NCBI GenBank assembly: GCA_016713765.1
Contig: JADJON010000003.1
Coordinates: 1-64,000, forward strand
Source of the DNA: Bacteroidota bacterium
GTDB lineage: Bacteria > Bacteroidota > Bacteroidia > AKYH767-A > 2013-40CM-41-45
DNA length: 64,000 nt
Direction of reading: 5' to 3'
A program made the translations under genes and the position numbers. The notes beneath the pieces were generated by a model. That model was not told where the DNA came from. It saw nothing but the letters and a program-made list of their open reading frames with translations, and ran no database searches. Positions 9,083 through 18,330 of this stretch are shown piece by piece. Every line of letters starts with the position of its first letter. Within the stretch, counting starts at the first letter, position 1.

Positions 9083-10351
9083 CTATCGCTTAAAAAGGCT
9101 CTTTCGAAATCGTTTATCACCCTGTTGAAGCAGCAATTCGTACGAGCCTGCCGGTAAGGCGCTCAGGTCCAGTACCGCATCGGCTTGCCCGGTGAACCTG
9201 CCTTCCATGGCCAATCGTCCGTCGAAGGTGTAGAGCGCCCAGCGTTCCGGTACGACCAGCCCATTGAAGCGTACCCGAAGCATGTCAGCAACCGGATTCG
9301 GGAAAACAAGGATGTCGACGGATTCCGCTTCCTCGATTCCGATCAGGGAAACATTGACGGTTTGAACGGAGGTATCGGATGTGCAGCCGTCACTCACCAC
9401 CTGGGTGACCGTATAGATTCCGGTTGCGGTATACGTATGCGACGGACTTGCCTGAGTGGAAACACCGCCATCTCCGAAATCCCAGGATATCGATTGCGCG
9501 TTGTCGGACTGATCGGTAAACTGGAAGAGGCCATTGCCCAAAGCGCTGTAGCCAAAGCCGGCCTGTGGTTCAAACTCCCCGATGTTCCAGGTGGAAGCAC
9601 TGTCGTTCACCACCGAAGCCGCGATCTGCTGGTAGTGTTGAACCCTGGCCGTGGCAATACCGGCAGTATAGGTATTCCCGACAGGAGTCGCTCCGAACAG
9701 GGTGGCATAGAATACGCAGGTTGCCAGGTAGGTACCGTCGATGCTGGGATGGCTGTTATCACCGGACCATAAGTTGAGCGTGCTGTCGGCGTACCAACTC
9801 GCGCGCCAGGCCATACCCACCGGCGCTACGAGGGCCTGATTGTCGTCGGCCATCTCCACATACGATTCGCGCAAGCGCATTTGCATGCCCTCGTAGGTGC
9901 AGATCACCGGATAGAACGCACAATTCGACTGGTCTCCGTACTTGCGCCCCCAGGTCATGAAGAAGACGGTCTTTGCACAGGGATTGCTCACGTGAATGAG
10001 GCTGTCGAGTACCTGTGCAAACGGATAAACCTCCTGTTCCACCTGGGAAGGCGGGAATGCCGGACGCTGGCTTTGCTCCTGAAGAATGACGAAATCCCAA
10101 CCACCGGCGGCGATCTTCTGCAAGGTGGTGGCATCGGTGCTGTGCGCCTCAAAGGTGTAGCCGCCGGGAGCGCTGGAATCGACGATCAGTGTATCGCCTG
10201 CAGCCAGACAAAAGTTACGCAACTGGTTGGGAAGGTCGTTCACGGCTACATAGCTGTTGCCGATGAACAAGACACGAAACGTACGGGCCAGGGCAGTTCC
10301 GGAAAACAGCAACACAGCCAGGCCGGCGAAGAGTAACGATCGGGAAAGCAT
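9083..10351 (-). CDS. Exported SGNH-type hydrolase with PKD domain and T9SS sorting tail
   Basis: 422 residues. Signal peptide at 1-22 (LLFAGLAVLLFSGTALA). An SGNH/GDSL-hydrolase-like domain at about 25-255 has the block I nucleophile Ser33 (FIGNSY) and a late Asp198/His201 pair (GDNSHPS), consistent with an esterase of the group found as carbohydrate esterases. A PKD domain at about 262-335 (SWDFGDGG...HTYTATGIYTVTQVVSDGC) is followed by a T9SS type A sorting domain at about 345-422 (VFPNPVADMLRVRF...LPAGSYELLLQQGDKRFRKSLFKR). It should be exported to the cell surface or medium through the T9SS. Its start codon shares one base with the upstream gene's stop (TGATG at 10349-10353), so it is the last gene of a translationally coupled operon. 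The substrate is unknown. Confidence 0.82.
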   Translation of the reverse strand: MLSRSLLFAGLAVLLFSGTALARTFRVLFIGNSYVAVNDLPNQLRNFCLAAGDTLIVDSSAPGGYTFEAHSTDATTLQKIAAGGWDFVILQEQSQRPAFPPSQVEQEVYPFAQVLDSLIHVSNPCAKTVFFMTWGRKYGDQSNCAFYPVICTYEGMQMRLRESYVEMADDNQALVAPVGMAWRASWYADSTLNLWSGDNSHPSIDGTYLATCVFYATLFGATPVGNTYTAGIATARVQHYQQIAASVVNDSASTWNIGEFEPQAGFGYSALGNGLFQFTDQSDNAQSISWDFGDGGVSTQASPSHTYTATGIYTVTQVVSDGCTSDTSVQTVNVSLIGIEEAESVDILVFPNPVADMLRVRFNGLVVPERWALYTFDGRLAMEGRFTGQADAVLDLSALPAGSYELLLQQGDKRFRKSLFKR

Positions 10352-13300
10352 CAGGGTCGGGAGGTGAAGAGGAATAACAGGAGGTTATTTTCGATGAGGG
10401 AGTAATCGGCAGCTTCTACCAGTTGGTCGCCGGTGAGGTCTTCGCGCACATACCCGAAGAGAAACTGACTGACACCATTTTCTTCCTGGGCATAATCCGA
10501 AGCCTCGATCAGTCCGTCCTGGTTCACATCACCGCTGAAGAGTGTCGCCACACCGCCGATCACCTGCTGATTATTCCCATAAGCCTTCGATGCGGATAGC
10601 GTGAAATCATAGCTCACGTTGGTGGCGTCCAGGGTGATGGGGACGGCACTCCAGGTTTCAAGGGAATTGCGTTGGCGCAGTACGATGTAATACTGATTTC
10701 CGTACACCTTTCCGGGAAACGTGGCGGTAACCGTACCGTTGGTCATGAGCAACGCCTTGACTGTATCGGTAAACGCATACGGACTGGTTGCAGATGCCAA
10801 GAGCACCGTGATCGAGTCACAAACAGTCGGCGCTCCGCTTGGATTCAAAGCCGCCACCTGTTGATTCGCTCCGAGGTAAAAACCCTGGATAAAGGTCTTG
10901 AGCTGAAGATTGACCGGAACATGGTCCCCCTCTACCCTCACCTTGTCGATGTAAAGATAATTTCCGTAACGTCCAATGTTCACAAAGCTGGCGATGACGT
11001 TGCTCTGTCCGGCAAAGGCATTCAGGTTGACCGTATCCGTCCGCCAGTCGCCGGCGGCTGGATAATAAGCAGATGTACCGATCGTGGGAATCGTAGCCAG
11101 TGTTGGCCCCGGTTTGAGATACACGGTCTGGTAGTTAGTTCCGCAATTCGTTGCCACTTTGATGAGCAACGAGTCCACGTAAGACGGGTTGGTATACAAC
11201 TGATACGCCACATCGAATATGAGGTGGGCGGTGGCATACTCCGTCAGGTCGATCGGAAAGGTCCGCAATTCATCCCGCTTGCCTTGCGCGTTGTAATTCC
11301 AGTTGTCGAACACGGCGGAACTGAAGCCAACACCATACGAGGAACCGGAGCCGTAACGTTTCCATACACGCTGGTCTGCACCATCGTCGTAGAGCGACCA
11401 GTTCGCCGGAGGAAAAGCGGTGCTCTCCATCGTTTCGATCACCGGCAAATTCTTACCGAGTGTTGTGATGTAAGCGGTTTTGGTGACACTGCTGGTCCCG
11501 GAACCGTTGCTGACACTGAGCGTCACGGCATACTTTCCGGGTGAGCTGTAAGTGACCGAAGGGTTCAACGAGGTGCTGCTGGATGGAGTACCGCCGGGGA
11601 AGGTCCAGGTCCTGCTGGTCGGCAGTCCGATCGAGAGATCCGAAAATTGCACCGTACCGCCCGGGCACAACTCGGTTTTGTCGGCAGCAAGGACAGCCTG
11701 CAGGGGTCGAAGGTTTTCGAACGGCGTTTCCCACATGCCCCTGCCATAGGTCGACACCCGCAGCAAAGCCTGGCTCGTGCCGTTTTCGAAGATGGTGATG
11801 TCATTGATGTTGGTTCGGGCAGGTAAACCGCTGCTGTAATTCGTCCAGGAGGAAGAAGATACCTTTCTGTAGTAAACACTGTTGCTCGCGGCGACAAATA
11901 CCAATTCCTGCGACGGTGAACTTTCGTCGATGAGAATGTCGTTCCAGTTAACGGAAGGAAGTCCTGTGCTGATGTTGGTCCAATTGGTACCGTTGTTAGT
12001 TGAACGATAGACCCGTGTATTCATCACCGCGTAGAGGATGTCCGGATTGGTTTTGACGGACACGATCCCGGCCTTTGATCCGGTACCGTATGGAAGCGCG
12101 ATCTGGGTAAAAGTCGGACTTCCGCTCAGTGCGTTGGTGCTTACGAACAGATTCTGATCGTTTGTGATCACATACAATCGGTTCGAATCGGCCGTGCTGA
12201 TGTGCATGGCCATGATCGTCTTGTTGATGTTGCCGATCTGGGTCCAGGTCGGGGATGCCGCGGTGAGATTCGTGGTACGATAGACCTGGAGATTGCCGGC
12301 AAAAGCCAGATCCGGGTTGGATTTCGTAAAGGCGATATCCTGCAGACTGGTCGGCACAAGTCCGTAGCTATTCTCTCCGCCGGTTATCACATCCCGGCGC
12401 TTTGCGTTGGAATAGTAGTAGATCCGGGAACTGCCAGTGGTACAGTCAAACGACATCGGCGAGGTCCAGTCACCGCCACGATTACAATACCAGGCGGCAT
12501 TTACGGAATACAATTCCCCGTTATCCTGTGTACCGATACTGACCGCGTCACGACGGGTAGGGCTGGTATAGCCATGATAGATCTCGTATCCATAGATGCC
12601 GTCACTCTTCGGCGTCCAGTTATTTCCACCATCGGTGCTCAACCATACTCCGCCGTCGTTCATGTTCCACAACTGGGAAGTGTTGTACGGGCTGACCGCC
12701 ACCTGATGCATATCGGTATGTACCTTTTCCCACCAGTTGGTTTGCTGTGTCCAGTCGGCTCCGCCGTTGGTGGACTTCCAAACGTTATGGGCAACGAACC
12801 AGAGGACATCGCGATTGGTAAGATCAGCGCCAACGGCCACATTGTAGTTGCCTTGCCCGGCGTCGTACAACACATTGTCATAACCGGTCAGGTTGGGCAT
12901 TACCGTATCCTTCATCGCGCTGAAGTTCATGCCCCCATCGGTTGATCTGAAAATCGTACCGTACTTCGCAACGAGCGCGAAGTAGACATAATTCGAATCG
13001 GCCGGTGTGACCGCGATGCGTGCACCCGTATTGGTATAGCCTGCCGGCAGGTAAACACCGGCTGTAACCTGCGACCAGGTCTCACCGAAGTCAGTGGAAC
13101 GCCACAGCGTATTGGCTCCGGTAGCAAACAAGACACGCGAACTCGCATTCGCCTTTTTCACGAGATCGTAAAACGCCATCGCACCCGACTTTAACGTCCA
13201 GTTGGTGCCACCGTTGGTGGTCTTGTAAATACCGTTGCTGGTAGCTGCGACCAGGATGTTGTTGTTGGTTGGATCCATCAGCAGTTCGACCACCACTCCG

Positions 13301-13725
13301 GACGTGAGGCCGGTCTGTGAAAAGGTCGTACCGCCATTGGTCGACTTCCAGACTCCGCTGCCGGTGGAGTAGTAATTCGCATCACCGCCGCCGAGATAGA
13401 GCACCTGATCGTTCGTATGATCGATGCAAACAGACGCCAGGCGCGTTCCGTTTGGCATGGCATCGCAGCCGGGCGCCAGGCTCCAACTCGTACTGCCGTT
13501 GGAGGAGATGAATAACCCGCCCCTTGCACTCACAGCGTACAGCTTGGATGAATTGGACGGATGAAATTTCATCTGGGAAATCCGGCTGATACCGTGTATT
13601 TGTCCGCTTACATTCGTCGGAAAAAGCGCGGGTGCCAGCGGTGTCCAGGATGCGGTTTGCGCGCGGGATGTCCACGTGAAAGCGAACAGGATAACGAAGA
13701 GGATCAGACAGGAGACGCGTGTCAT
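10351..13725 (-). CDS. Large exported BNR/VPS10-type beta-propeller with PKD and dockerin-like end
   Basis: 1124 residues. Signal peptide at 1-22 (ILFVILFAFTWTSRAQT). About 640 residues of beta-propeller follow, with many sortilin/BNR-type blades of the form STNGGxTW (SSNGSTSW, STNGGTTF, TTNGGTNW, STDFGETW, STDGGNNW). Then a PKD domain near 680-760 (VQFSDLSIG...RTWTFPGG...SPGKYAVTLSVSNGSG) and a jelly-roll-like segment to about 950. The last 60 residues hold two dockerin-like calcium loops (GDVNQDGLIEASDYA and DLTGDQLVEAADYS). It lacks the canonical basic T9SS tail, but such a dockerin-like end is common on Bacteroidota exported proteins. Its start overlaps the upstream gene by 4 nt (13722-13725). 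Likely extracellular and carbohydrate- or protein-binding; the ligand is unknown. Confidence 0.8.
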   Translation of the reverse strand: MTRVSCLILFVILFAFTWTSRAQTASWTPLAPALFPTNVSGQIHGISRISQMKFHPSNSSKLYAVSARGGLFISSNGSTSWSLAPGCDAMPNGTRLASVCIDHTNDQVLYLGGGDANYYSTGSGVWKSTNGGTTFSQTGLTSGVVVELLMDPTNNNILVAATSNGIYKTTNGGTNWTLKSGAMAFYDLVKKANASSRVLFATGANTLWRSTDFGETWSQVTAGVYLPAGYTNTGARIAVTPADSNYVYFALVAKYGTIFRSTDGGMNFSAMKDTVMPNLTGYDNVLYDAGQGNYNVAVGADLTNRDVLWFVAHNVWKSTNGGADWTQQTNWWEKVHTDMHQVAVSPYNTSQLWNMNDGGVWLSTDGGNNWTPKSDGIYGYEIYHGYTSPTRRDAVSIGTQDNGELYSVNAAWYCNRGGDWTSPMSFDCTTGSSRIYYYSNAKRRDVITGGENSYGLVPTSLQDIAFTKSNPDLAFAGNLQVYRTTNLTAASPTWTQIGNINKTIMAMHISTADSNRLYVITNDQNLFVSTNALSGSPTFTQIALPYGTGSKAGIVSVKTNPDILYAVMNTRVYRSTNNGTNWTNISTGLPSVNWNDILIDESSPSQELVFVAASNSVYYRKVSSSSWTNYSSGLPARTNINDITIFENGTSQALLRVSTYGRGMWETPFENLRPLQAVLAADKTELCPGGTVQFSDLSIGLPTSRTWTFPGGTPSSSTSLNPSVTYSSPGKYAVTLSVSNGSGTSSVTKTAYITTLGKNLPVIETMESTAFPPANWSLYDDGADQRVWKRYGSGSSYGVGFSSAVFDNWNYNAQGKRDELRTFPIDLTEYATAHLIFDVAYQLYTNPSYVDSLLIKVATNCGTNYQTVYLKPGPTLATIPTIGTSAYYPAAGDWRTDTVNLNAFAGQSNVIASFVNIGRYGNYLYIDKVRVEGDHVPVNLQLKTFIQGFYLGANQQVAALNPSGAPTVCDSITVLLASATSPYAFTDTVKALLMTNGTVTATFPGKVYGNQYYIVLRQRNSLETWSAVPITLDATNVSYDFTLSASKAYGNNQQVIGGVATLFSGDVNQDGLIEASDYAQEENGVSQFLFGYVREDLTGDQLVEAADYSLIENNLLLFLFTSRP

Positions 13726-14189
13726 CGCTTACCCTCCTTTCCTTCAGCAGCCTTCAATTGCCGGTTGCGTTCTTCCTCCATGACCTTGCGTTCGGAGGGA
13801 GTCAGGATGCGACCGTCGTTCTGGACGAATGGCTTTACATCGCGTTGCCATTCTTCGAAACGCTTGCATTGCCAGATCATCTCCTGTCGCCAGGAAGCTT
13901 CCTCCGGACTCAGCTCGCGTAACTTTTCCCTGATCTCGGCTTCGCGCTCCGGACTGTAGCCATATTTTTCCCGTTCTTCAATTTCTTCCAACGGATTCTC
14001 GCGTCCTTGCCAGAATGCTTCGAAGGCTTTGACGGCATCGTTGTAGTTAACGGCCGTATCGTCCATCATCCGCACCCAATCAGGCAGGATGCCACTGGTA
14101 GGATCAGCTGTTTGCTGAGCCTGACAAACGGAAAAGAAGGGATAAAAGAATAAACCGATCCAGAGTAACTGGATTCGCAGGATTTTCAT
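13722..14189 (-). CDS. Small exported protein of unknown function
   Basis: 155 residues with a signal peptide (LLWIGLFFYPFFSVCQA, cleavage about residue 24). The mature part is highly charged and mostly helical, with EEIEEREKYGYSPEREAEIREKLRELSPEEASWRQEMIWQCKRFEEWQ. The C-terminus is rich in Lys, Glu and Arg. I do not recognise a family. It is the first gene of a three-gene minus-strand operon: its stop overlaps the start of the propeller gene by 4 nt (ATGA), and that gene overlaps the SGNH hydrolase gene, so the three are probably made together and may act on the same surface substrate. No clear promoter is visible in the 115 bp shared with the divergent gene at 14304. Confidence 0.65.
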   Translation of the reverse strand: MKILRIQLLWIGLFFYPFFSVCQAQQTADPTSGILPDWVRMMDDTAVNYNDAVKAFEAFWQGRENPLEEIEEREKYGYSPEREAEIREKLRELSPEEASWRQEMIWQCKRFEEWQRDVKPFVQNDGRILTPSERKVMEEERNRQLKAAEGKEGKR

Positions 14190-14303
14190 GCTCTCAGGAA
14201 TTGGGATTCGTATTGCGCAGGGTTAGCTAATATACGTGACCGGCGGCAGAGTAGCAATGACCTGTAGCACGCAAATTCCGGGGAAAAATGGCATCTTCGC
14301 AGG

Positions 14304-15191
14304 ATGATGAAAAGGCTTTTGATACTCGTTTTAATGCTGATTTCCGCTTCCGCGTTGCGGGCACAGGACTCCCTGCAAGTGGTGGGCATCCGTTCACCCA
14401 TGAGCCGGGGCGAGCAGCCGGGGTTTGCCATTCGCATTCCACAAGCCAAACCAAAAGAACTTGGGAGCGGATGGAAAAAATATGTGCGCAGTCAATCCAA
14501 AAACAGCGTATCGCTGGAAGGTAACGAGTGGATCATGAACCGGGGACCGGTGAAAGGACTTGGCGAAGATTCGCTCATCAGCTACGCCCGATTCCGGGAG
14601 GAAGCAGGCGCGACCCTGGGCGAATTTTTTATTGGTACCGATGACCAGAATTTCTTCACCGGAGAACATGCCAAGGCGGCGCTGGTCCGCTCCTGGTTGC
14701 GGGAATTCGGCGTGCAACAATACCGGGAAGCGGTCGAAGACGAATTGAAACAGGCGGAGCGCACCCTGGACACCTACGAACAGGAACTCAAGTCGCTCGA
14801 AAACGCCAACGAGAATTCCGAAAAGAGGATCCGGGAAAACAAGCGCGACATTGATCGCTTACAAAGCGAGATCGGAGAGAACAAACGCGAGCAGGAAATG
14901 AAGAGCCAGCAGATCCTCGATCAGAAAAAAACAGTCGCCTTGTATCCGGAGGGCGAAATGCGCGATATCGAAGAAAAGAAACTGAAGCAACTCGAAAAGG
15001 AAAAGCGCAGACTGGAAAAGGATAAGGAGTCGAAGGAAGGCGATATTGACGACAAGGAGATCGAGAACAAACGCATGGACAAGGCCATCGACGAGAATAC
15101 CCGAAACGTCATTCCCATAAAGCAGGAATTGATCGGTTATCAGAAAAACCTGGTGGCCGATATCAGGAAAAAACTCGAGGGCATTCGCTGA
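14304..15191 (+). CDS. Exported coiled-coil protein of unknown function
   Basis: 295 residues. Signal peptide at about 1-20 (LLILVLMLISASALRAQ). A globular N-terminal part of about 120 residues contains GSGWKKYVRSQSKNSV and FFIGTDDQNFFTGEHAK. Then comes an unbroken charged coiled coil of about 150 residues (145-295), dominated by Glu, Lys, Arg and Gln with heptad-spaced Leu/Ile. The mature protein is probably periplasmic and elongated. Start ATG 14304 gives MMKRLLIL. It lies 6 nt before trmD and on the same strand, so the two are probably cotranscribed, although no functional link is evident. Family not recognised. Confidence 0.65.
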   Translation: MMKRLLILVLMLISASALRAQDSLQVVGIRSPMSRGEQPGFAIRIPQAKPKELGSGWKKYVRSQSKNSVSLEGNEWIMNRGPVKGLGEDSLISYARFREEAGATLGEFFIGTDDQNFFTGEHAKAALVRSWLREFGVQQYREAVEDELKQAERTLDTYEQELKSLENANENSEKRIRENKRDIDRLQSEIGENKREQEMKSQQILDQKKTVALYPEGEMRDIEEKKLKQLEKEKRRLEKDKESKEGDIDDKEIENKRMDKAIDENTRNVIPIKQELIGYQKNLVADIRKKLEGIR

Positions 15192-15197
15192 TTCCCC

Positions 15198-15887
15198 ATG
15201 CGCATTGATATCCTGACGATCCTTCCCGAATTGCTGGAAGGCCCCTTCTCCCACTCCATCCTCAAACGGGCGGAACAGAAAGGGCTTGCGGAGATTCACC
15301 TGAACAACATCCGGGAGTTCTCACTCGACAAGCACCGCAGTGTCGATGATTACGCTTATGGCGGTGGCGCGGGTATGGTCATGATGGCTGAACCGATCGT
15401 TCGCTGCATTGAACATCTACAGGAACAGCGCACCTACGACGAGATCATCTACATGACACCCGATGGTGACCTGCTCAATCAGAAGATAGCCAACGAACTC
15501 AGTCTGCGCGGCAACCTCATGATCCTGTGTGGACATTACAAGGGGATTGATCAACGCATCCGCGACCGCTGGATCACCCGCGAGATCTCGATCGGCGATT
15601 ACGTCTTGTCGGGAGGCGAGTTGGGAGCTGCTGTCCTCACCGATGCGATCGTGCGGCTGCTTCCGGGGGTACTCAATGACGAAACGAGCGCCCTCTCCGA
15701 CTCCTTCCAGGACGATTTGCTGGCGCCACCGGTTTACACCCGACCCGCGGACTTTCGCGGGATGCCGGTGCCGGAAATCCTGCTCAGCGGCAACTTCGCC
15801 CGCATCGACGATTGGCGGCACCAGCAGTCTGTGGAGCGAACCCGGCAACGCCGACCCGATCTCCTCAGAGGGCGTGAAAAGGAGTAA
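15198..15887 (+). CDS. trmD: tRNA (guanine-N1-)-methyltransferase
   Basis: Methylates G37 next to the anticodon of tRNAs reading CNN codons, using S-adenosylmethionine, and so prevents +1 frameshifting. At 229 residues it has the usual length. The SPOUT trefoil-knot motifs are visible: [18 protein letters not shown] near 52-69, [14 protein letters not shown] and the SAM-binding [26 protein letters not shown] near 135-160. The C-terminal part is also typical ([24 protein letters not shown]...[10 protein letters not shown]). It is followed 91 nt downstream by rplS, the common trmD-rplS order, but a promoter-like element sits between them. Confidence 0.97.
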   Translation: MRIDILTILPELLEGPFSHSILKRAEQKGLAEIHLNNIREFSLDKHRSVDDYAYGGGAGMVMMAEPIVRCIEHLQEQRTYDEIIYMTPDGDLLNQKIANELSLRGNLMILCGHYKGIDQRIRDRWITREISIGDYVLSGGELGAAVLTDAIVRLLPGVLNDETSALSDSFQDDLLAPPVYTRPADFRGMPVPEILLSGNFARIDDWRHQQSVERTRQRRPDLLRGREKE

Positions 15888-15927
15888 AAAAATCCATTTC
15901 GAGGCTTTTTTAAAACGAATTATTCCC

Positions 15928-15935
15928 TATATTTG
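15928..15935 (+). promoter_or_regulatory. Putative -7 element (TATATTTG) for rplS
   Basis: A perfect TAnnTTTG match 43 nt before the rplS start codon and just after trmD. The rplS gene can therefore have its own transcript in addition to read-through from trmD. No TTG at -33 is seen. Confidence 0.55.
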
Positions 15936-15978
15936 CCGTCCGGTTTCGGGCGAACGAAGCCGTAAATAGCTGAAAATC

Positions 15979-16326
15979 ATGGACTTGATTAAAATCGCCG
16001 CCGAAAACATCATCGTGAAGCGCGAGCACCCGGTCTTCAAAGCCGGTGATACGGTGACTGTTTACTATAAGATCATCGAAGGTAACAAGGAGCGTATCCA
16101 GCAGTACCAGGGTGTGGTATTGCAACGCAAAGGCTCCGGACTTGCCCAGACCTTCACCGTTCGCAAGATTTCCAACGGCGTAGGTGTTGAACGTATCTTC
16201 CCGCTGCAATCACCGAAGATCGACAAGATCGTAGTCGACAAGCGCGGTATCGTTCGTCGTGCCCGCATCTTCTATCTCCGCGGCATCTCCGGCAAAAAAG
16301 CCCGCATCGAAGAAAAGAAGTCTTAA
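15979..16326 (+). CDS. rplS: 50S ribosomal protein L19
   Basis: Large-subunit protein at the 30S-50S interface. 115 residues, normal length. Visible family motifs are [62 protein letters not shown] and the basic C-terminal part [22 protein letters not shown]. The start ATG 15979 gives [11 protein letters not shown]. It is preceded by its own likely promoter and followed by a terminator, so expression is probably mainly autonomous. Confidence 0.97.
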   Translation: MDLIKIAAENIIVKREHPVFKAGDTVTVYYKIIEGNKERIQQYQGVVLQRKGSGLAQTFTVRKISNGVGVERIFPLQSPKIDKIVVDKRGIVRRARIFYLRGISGKKARIEEKKS

Positions 16327-16351
16327 GATATCCGATTCAAATTTCTCTGAG

Positions 16352-16385
16352 AACCCTGCACCTGCGTGTGGGGTTTTCTTTTTGA
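16352..16385 (+). terminator. Terminator of rplS
   Basis: AACCCTGCAC, loop CTGC, GTGTGGGGTT then TTCTTTTT: a 10-pair stem including two G-T pairs, ending in a T-rich tract 26 nt after the rplS stop. Confidence 0.75.
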
Positions 16386-16408
16386 GGGACGAGATGCGGC
16401 GGACGGGT

Positions 16409-16446
16409 TAATGGTTCCGCGTTTCGGGTTTCGCGTTTCGGGTTGA
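16409..16446 (+). repeat. Short heptad array, TGGTTCC then GNGTTTC units
   Basis: TAA, then TGGTTCC, GCGTTTC, GGGTTTC, GCGTTTC, GGGTTGA: five 7-bp units. It is almost the same as the head of the array at 1310-1355 (TGA, TGGTTCC, GGGTTTC, GCGTTTC), including the stop-like triplet in front. Confidence 0.75.
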
Positions 16447-16515
16447 GTAAAAATTGAAAGTGAATCCCAAGTCCTGATCTGAAATTGCCTGTAACTTGAA
16501 TGGTTGAATTTGATT

Positions 16516-16618
16516 CCCTCGTCCCTCGTCCCTCGTCCCTCGTCCCTCGTCCCTCGTCCCTCGTCCCTCGTCCCTCGTCCCTCGTCCCTCGTCCCTCGTC
16601 CCTCGTCCCTCGTCCCTC
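16516..16618 (+). repeat. Perfect heptad array, CCCTCGT x 14.7
   Basis: Fourteen identical CCCTCGT units (16516-16613) plus a partial CCCTC. On the minus strand the array reads GAGGGAC and begins inside the TGA stop codon of the CoA-binding protein gene (16617-16619). Because 7 is not a multiple of 3 the array stays open in all frames on both strands, which produces spurious Ser-Leu-Val-Pro-Arg-Pro repeat peptides. I find no gene in it. Identity of the units implies recent expansion. Confidence 0.95.
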
Positions 16619-16985
16619 AATACTGGTCTGTAGCCAACAAGACCAGCGTACACGCCTCTTCCGTTTCGATACCCAGCGCTTCCGCTTTCTTTTTTAGTTC
16701 AGGATTCTCGGCTCCGGGATTGAAGATGATTCGGCGTGGACGAAGGGACAGCAGGTAGTCCATCATAGTTTCTTGCGCCTTTTCACCCAGGTAGAGTGTC
16801 ACCGTATCCAGATCTGTCAAGCCGGGTTGTCCGGTGAGAAACTCCACATTTTCTACCCTTCCCGGTCGTGGGGCAAGGGCCAGTACTTCGTGGCCATGCA
16901 GTAAAAGGGAACGAATCGCCTTGTTGGAATAGCGTTCAGGCTTTTCGGAAGCCCCTACGACCAAGGTTCTTTTAGAAACGGTCAT
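16617..16985 (-). CDS. CoA-binding domain protein (YccU-like)
   Basis: Small Rossmann-fold protein of the CoA_binding_2 family, 122 residues from ATG 16985 (MTVSKRTLVVGASEKPERYSNKAI); a start two codons upstream is also possible. It has the N-terminal LVVGASxKPxRYSN nucleotide-binding loop, PGLTDLDTVTLYLGEKAQETMMDYLL, RRIIFNPGAENPELKKKAEALGIETEEACTLVLL, all as in the family. The cellular role of these proteins is not settled. Its stop codon lies in the heptad array, so the array forms its 3' untranslated region. The gene is convergent with rplS. Confidence 0.85.
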   Translation of the reverse strand: MTVSKRTLVVGASEKPERYSNKAIRSLLLHGHEVLALAPRPGRVENVEFLTGQPGLTDLDTVTLYLGEKAQETMMDYLLSLRPRRIIFNPGAENPELKKKAEALGIETEEACTLVLLATDQY

Positions 16986-17028
16986 GCACAAAGATACCGA
17001 ACAACCAGGCCCGGCACTATGCTGTTCG

Positions 17029-18330
17029 TCAGCATTCCTCGATGTAGTTCAGGTCCTTGCTGAAGGTGTCGCGCAGCGTCAGGATCCCGATCAGTGCCAG
17101 CAGGGAACAGATCAGTCCCACGACCAAGGCGCTGTAGACCTTTGGTGTCGGGCTGGTTGAAAAGTATGGCTCCAGAAATTTATACAAGAGGGTTATTGGC
17201 ACGACCGCACCGCGGACGAAGTTGGGCACCGTATTGGTGACCGTCGACCGGATATTCGTGCCGAACTGTTCCGAAGCGATGGTGACAAAGAGCGCCCAGT
17301 ATCCGGTTGCCGAACCGAGCAGGAAGCACATGAGATAGAACCAGTCCGTTGAGGTGGAATAAGGAAATAGAAACAGCCAGACCAGGACGACGGAAAGCAA
17401 AATATATCCGATCACCACCTTCTTACGAGAGCGGAAGAACTGGCTGAACAATCCGCTGAGCAGATCGCCGAAGGAAAGTCCGATGTATGCATACATGATG
17501 GCCGTACCGGTAACCACATCCGGAATCCCGAGTTCTTTGGTGATGCCACCCGACAAGGCGATCAGGATACCGATGATGTACCAGATCGGCAAGCCGATGA
17601 AGATGCAGCTCAGGTATTTGAAGAACAAAGTCCGGCTGCGGAAGAGGGCGAAGAAGTCGCCTCGTCGCACGTGCGATTCGCTTTTCACCTTCTTATACAT
17701 GCCCGACTCGATGGTTCCGATACGTAAAAAGAGCAGGAATAATCCCAGCAAACCGCCAACGAGGTAAGCCATTTGCCAACCCACCAGGGCCGTTCCAAGG
17801 TGTTCGTTGCACCAGCTTGCCATGATCGCCCCCTCCTTTCCCACGATGGACGCAAACACTGCTCCCAACGCACCAAAGGTCACGATGATCATGGTGCCAT
17901 AGCCGCGGGTTTCCTTGCTCATGGTTTCCACCACCAGGGTGATGCCGGCACCCAGTTCGCCTGCCAGTCCCAGTCCTGCCAGCAGGCGCACCACGGCGTA
18001 GCTGTCGAGGGTGGTAACGAACGCATTGGCTATGTTGGCCGCCGAATACAACAAGATGGATCCGAACAGTACGGAGAGCCTTCCTTTCCGATCACCCAAC
18101 ACACCCCAAAGAATACCGCCCAGCAGCATTCCGATCATCTGGCAATTGAAGAGAAAGATCTCGTTACGCTCGTAGTCGCCATCCCCCAATCCAAGCGCCT
18201 GCAGGCTTTCCTTCTTGACGACATTGAAGAGGATCAGGTCGTAGATATCGACAAAGTACCCCAGGGAAGCGACAATGACCAGCAGGTTGAACGGACTACG
18301 GATAGCGGTCTGTTGTTTCATGGAATGCAA
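17029..18330 (-). CDS. MFS transporter
   Basis: Inner-membrane secondary transporter of the major facilitator superfamily, 433 residues with about 12 hydrophobic segments. The loop 2-3 signature GGILWGVLGDRKGRLSVLFGS (about residues 71-91) is clear, and segment 4-5 has LLAGLGLAGELGAGITLVVETMSKETRGYGT, as in the metabolite:proton symporter and sugar porter branches. A motif of Gly/Pro pairs recurs in the second half (FVTIASEQFGTNIRSTVTN). The substrate cannot be deduced. Start ATG 18330 or the in-frame ATG three codons downstream (18321, MKQQTAIRS). Its stop is 44 nt upstream of the start of the CoA-binding gene on the same strand, so the two may be cotranscribed. Confidence 0.85.
   Translation of the reverse strand: MHSMKQQTAIRSPFNLLVIVASLGYFVDIYDLILFNVVKKESLQALGLGDGDYERNEIFLFNCQMIGMLLGGILWGVLGDRKGRLSVLFGSILLYSAANIANAFVTTLDSYAVVRLLAGLGLAGELGAGITLVVETMSKETRGYGTMIIVTFGALGAVFASIVGKEGAIMASWCNEHLGTALVGWQMAYLVGGLLGLFLLFLRIGTIESGMYKKVKSESHVRRGDFFALFRSRTLFFKYLSCIFIGLPIWYIIGILIALSGGITKELGIPDVVTGTAIMYAYIGLSFGDLLSGLFSQFFRSRKKVVIGYILLSVVLVWLFLFPYSTSTDWFYLMCFLLGSATGYWALFVTIASEQFGTNIRSTVTNTVPNFVRGAVVPITLLYKFLEPYFSTSPTPKVYSALVVGLICSLLALIGILTLRDTFSKDLNYIEEC

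Noticed and set aside
16408..16758. Arg/Asp/Glu/Gly-rich and Ser/Leu/Val/Pro-rich repeat peptides over the CCCTCGT array
   Set aside because: They arise because a 7-bp unit without stops stays open in every frame; composition is set by the repeat alone.
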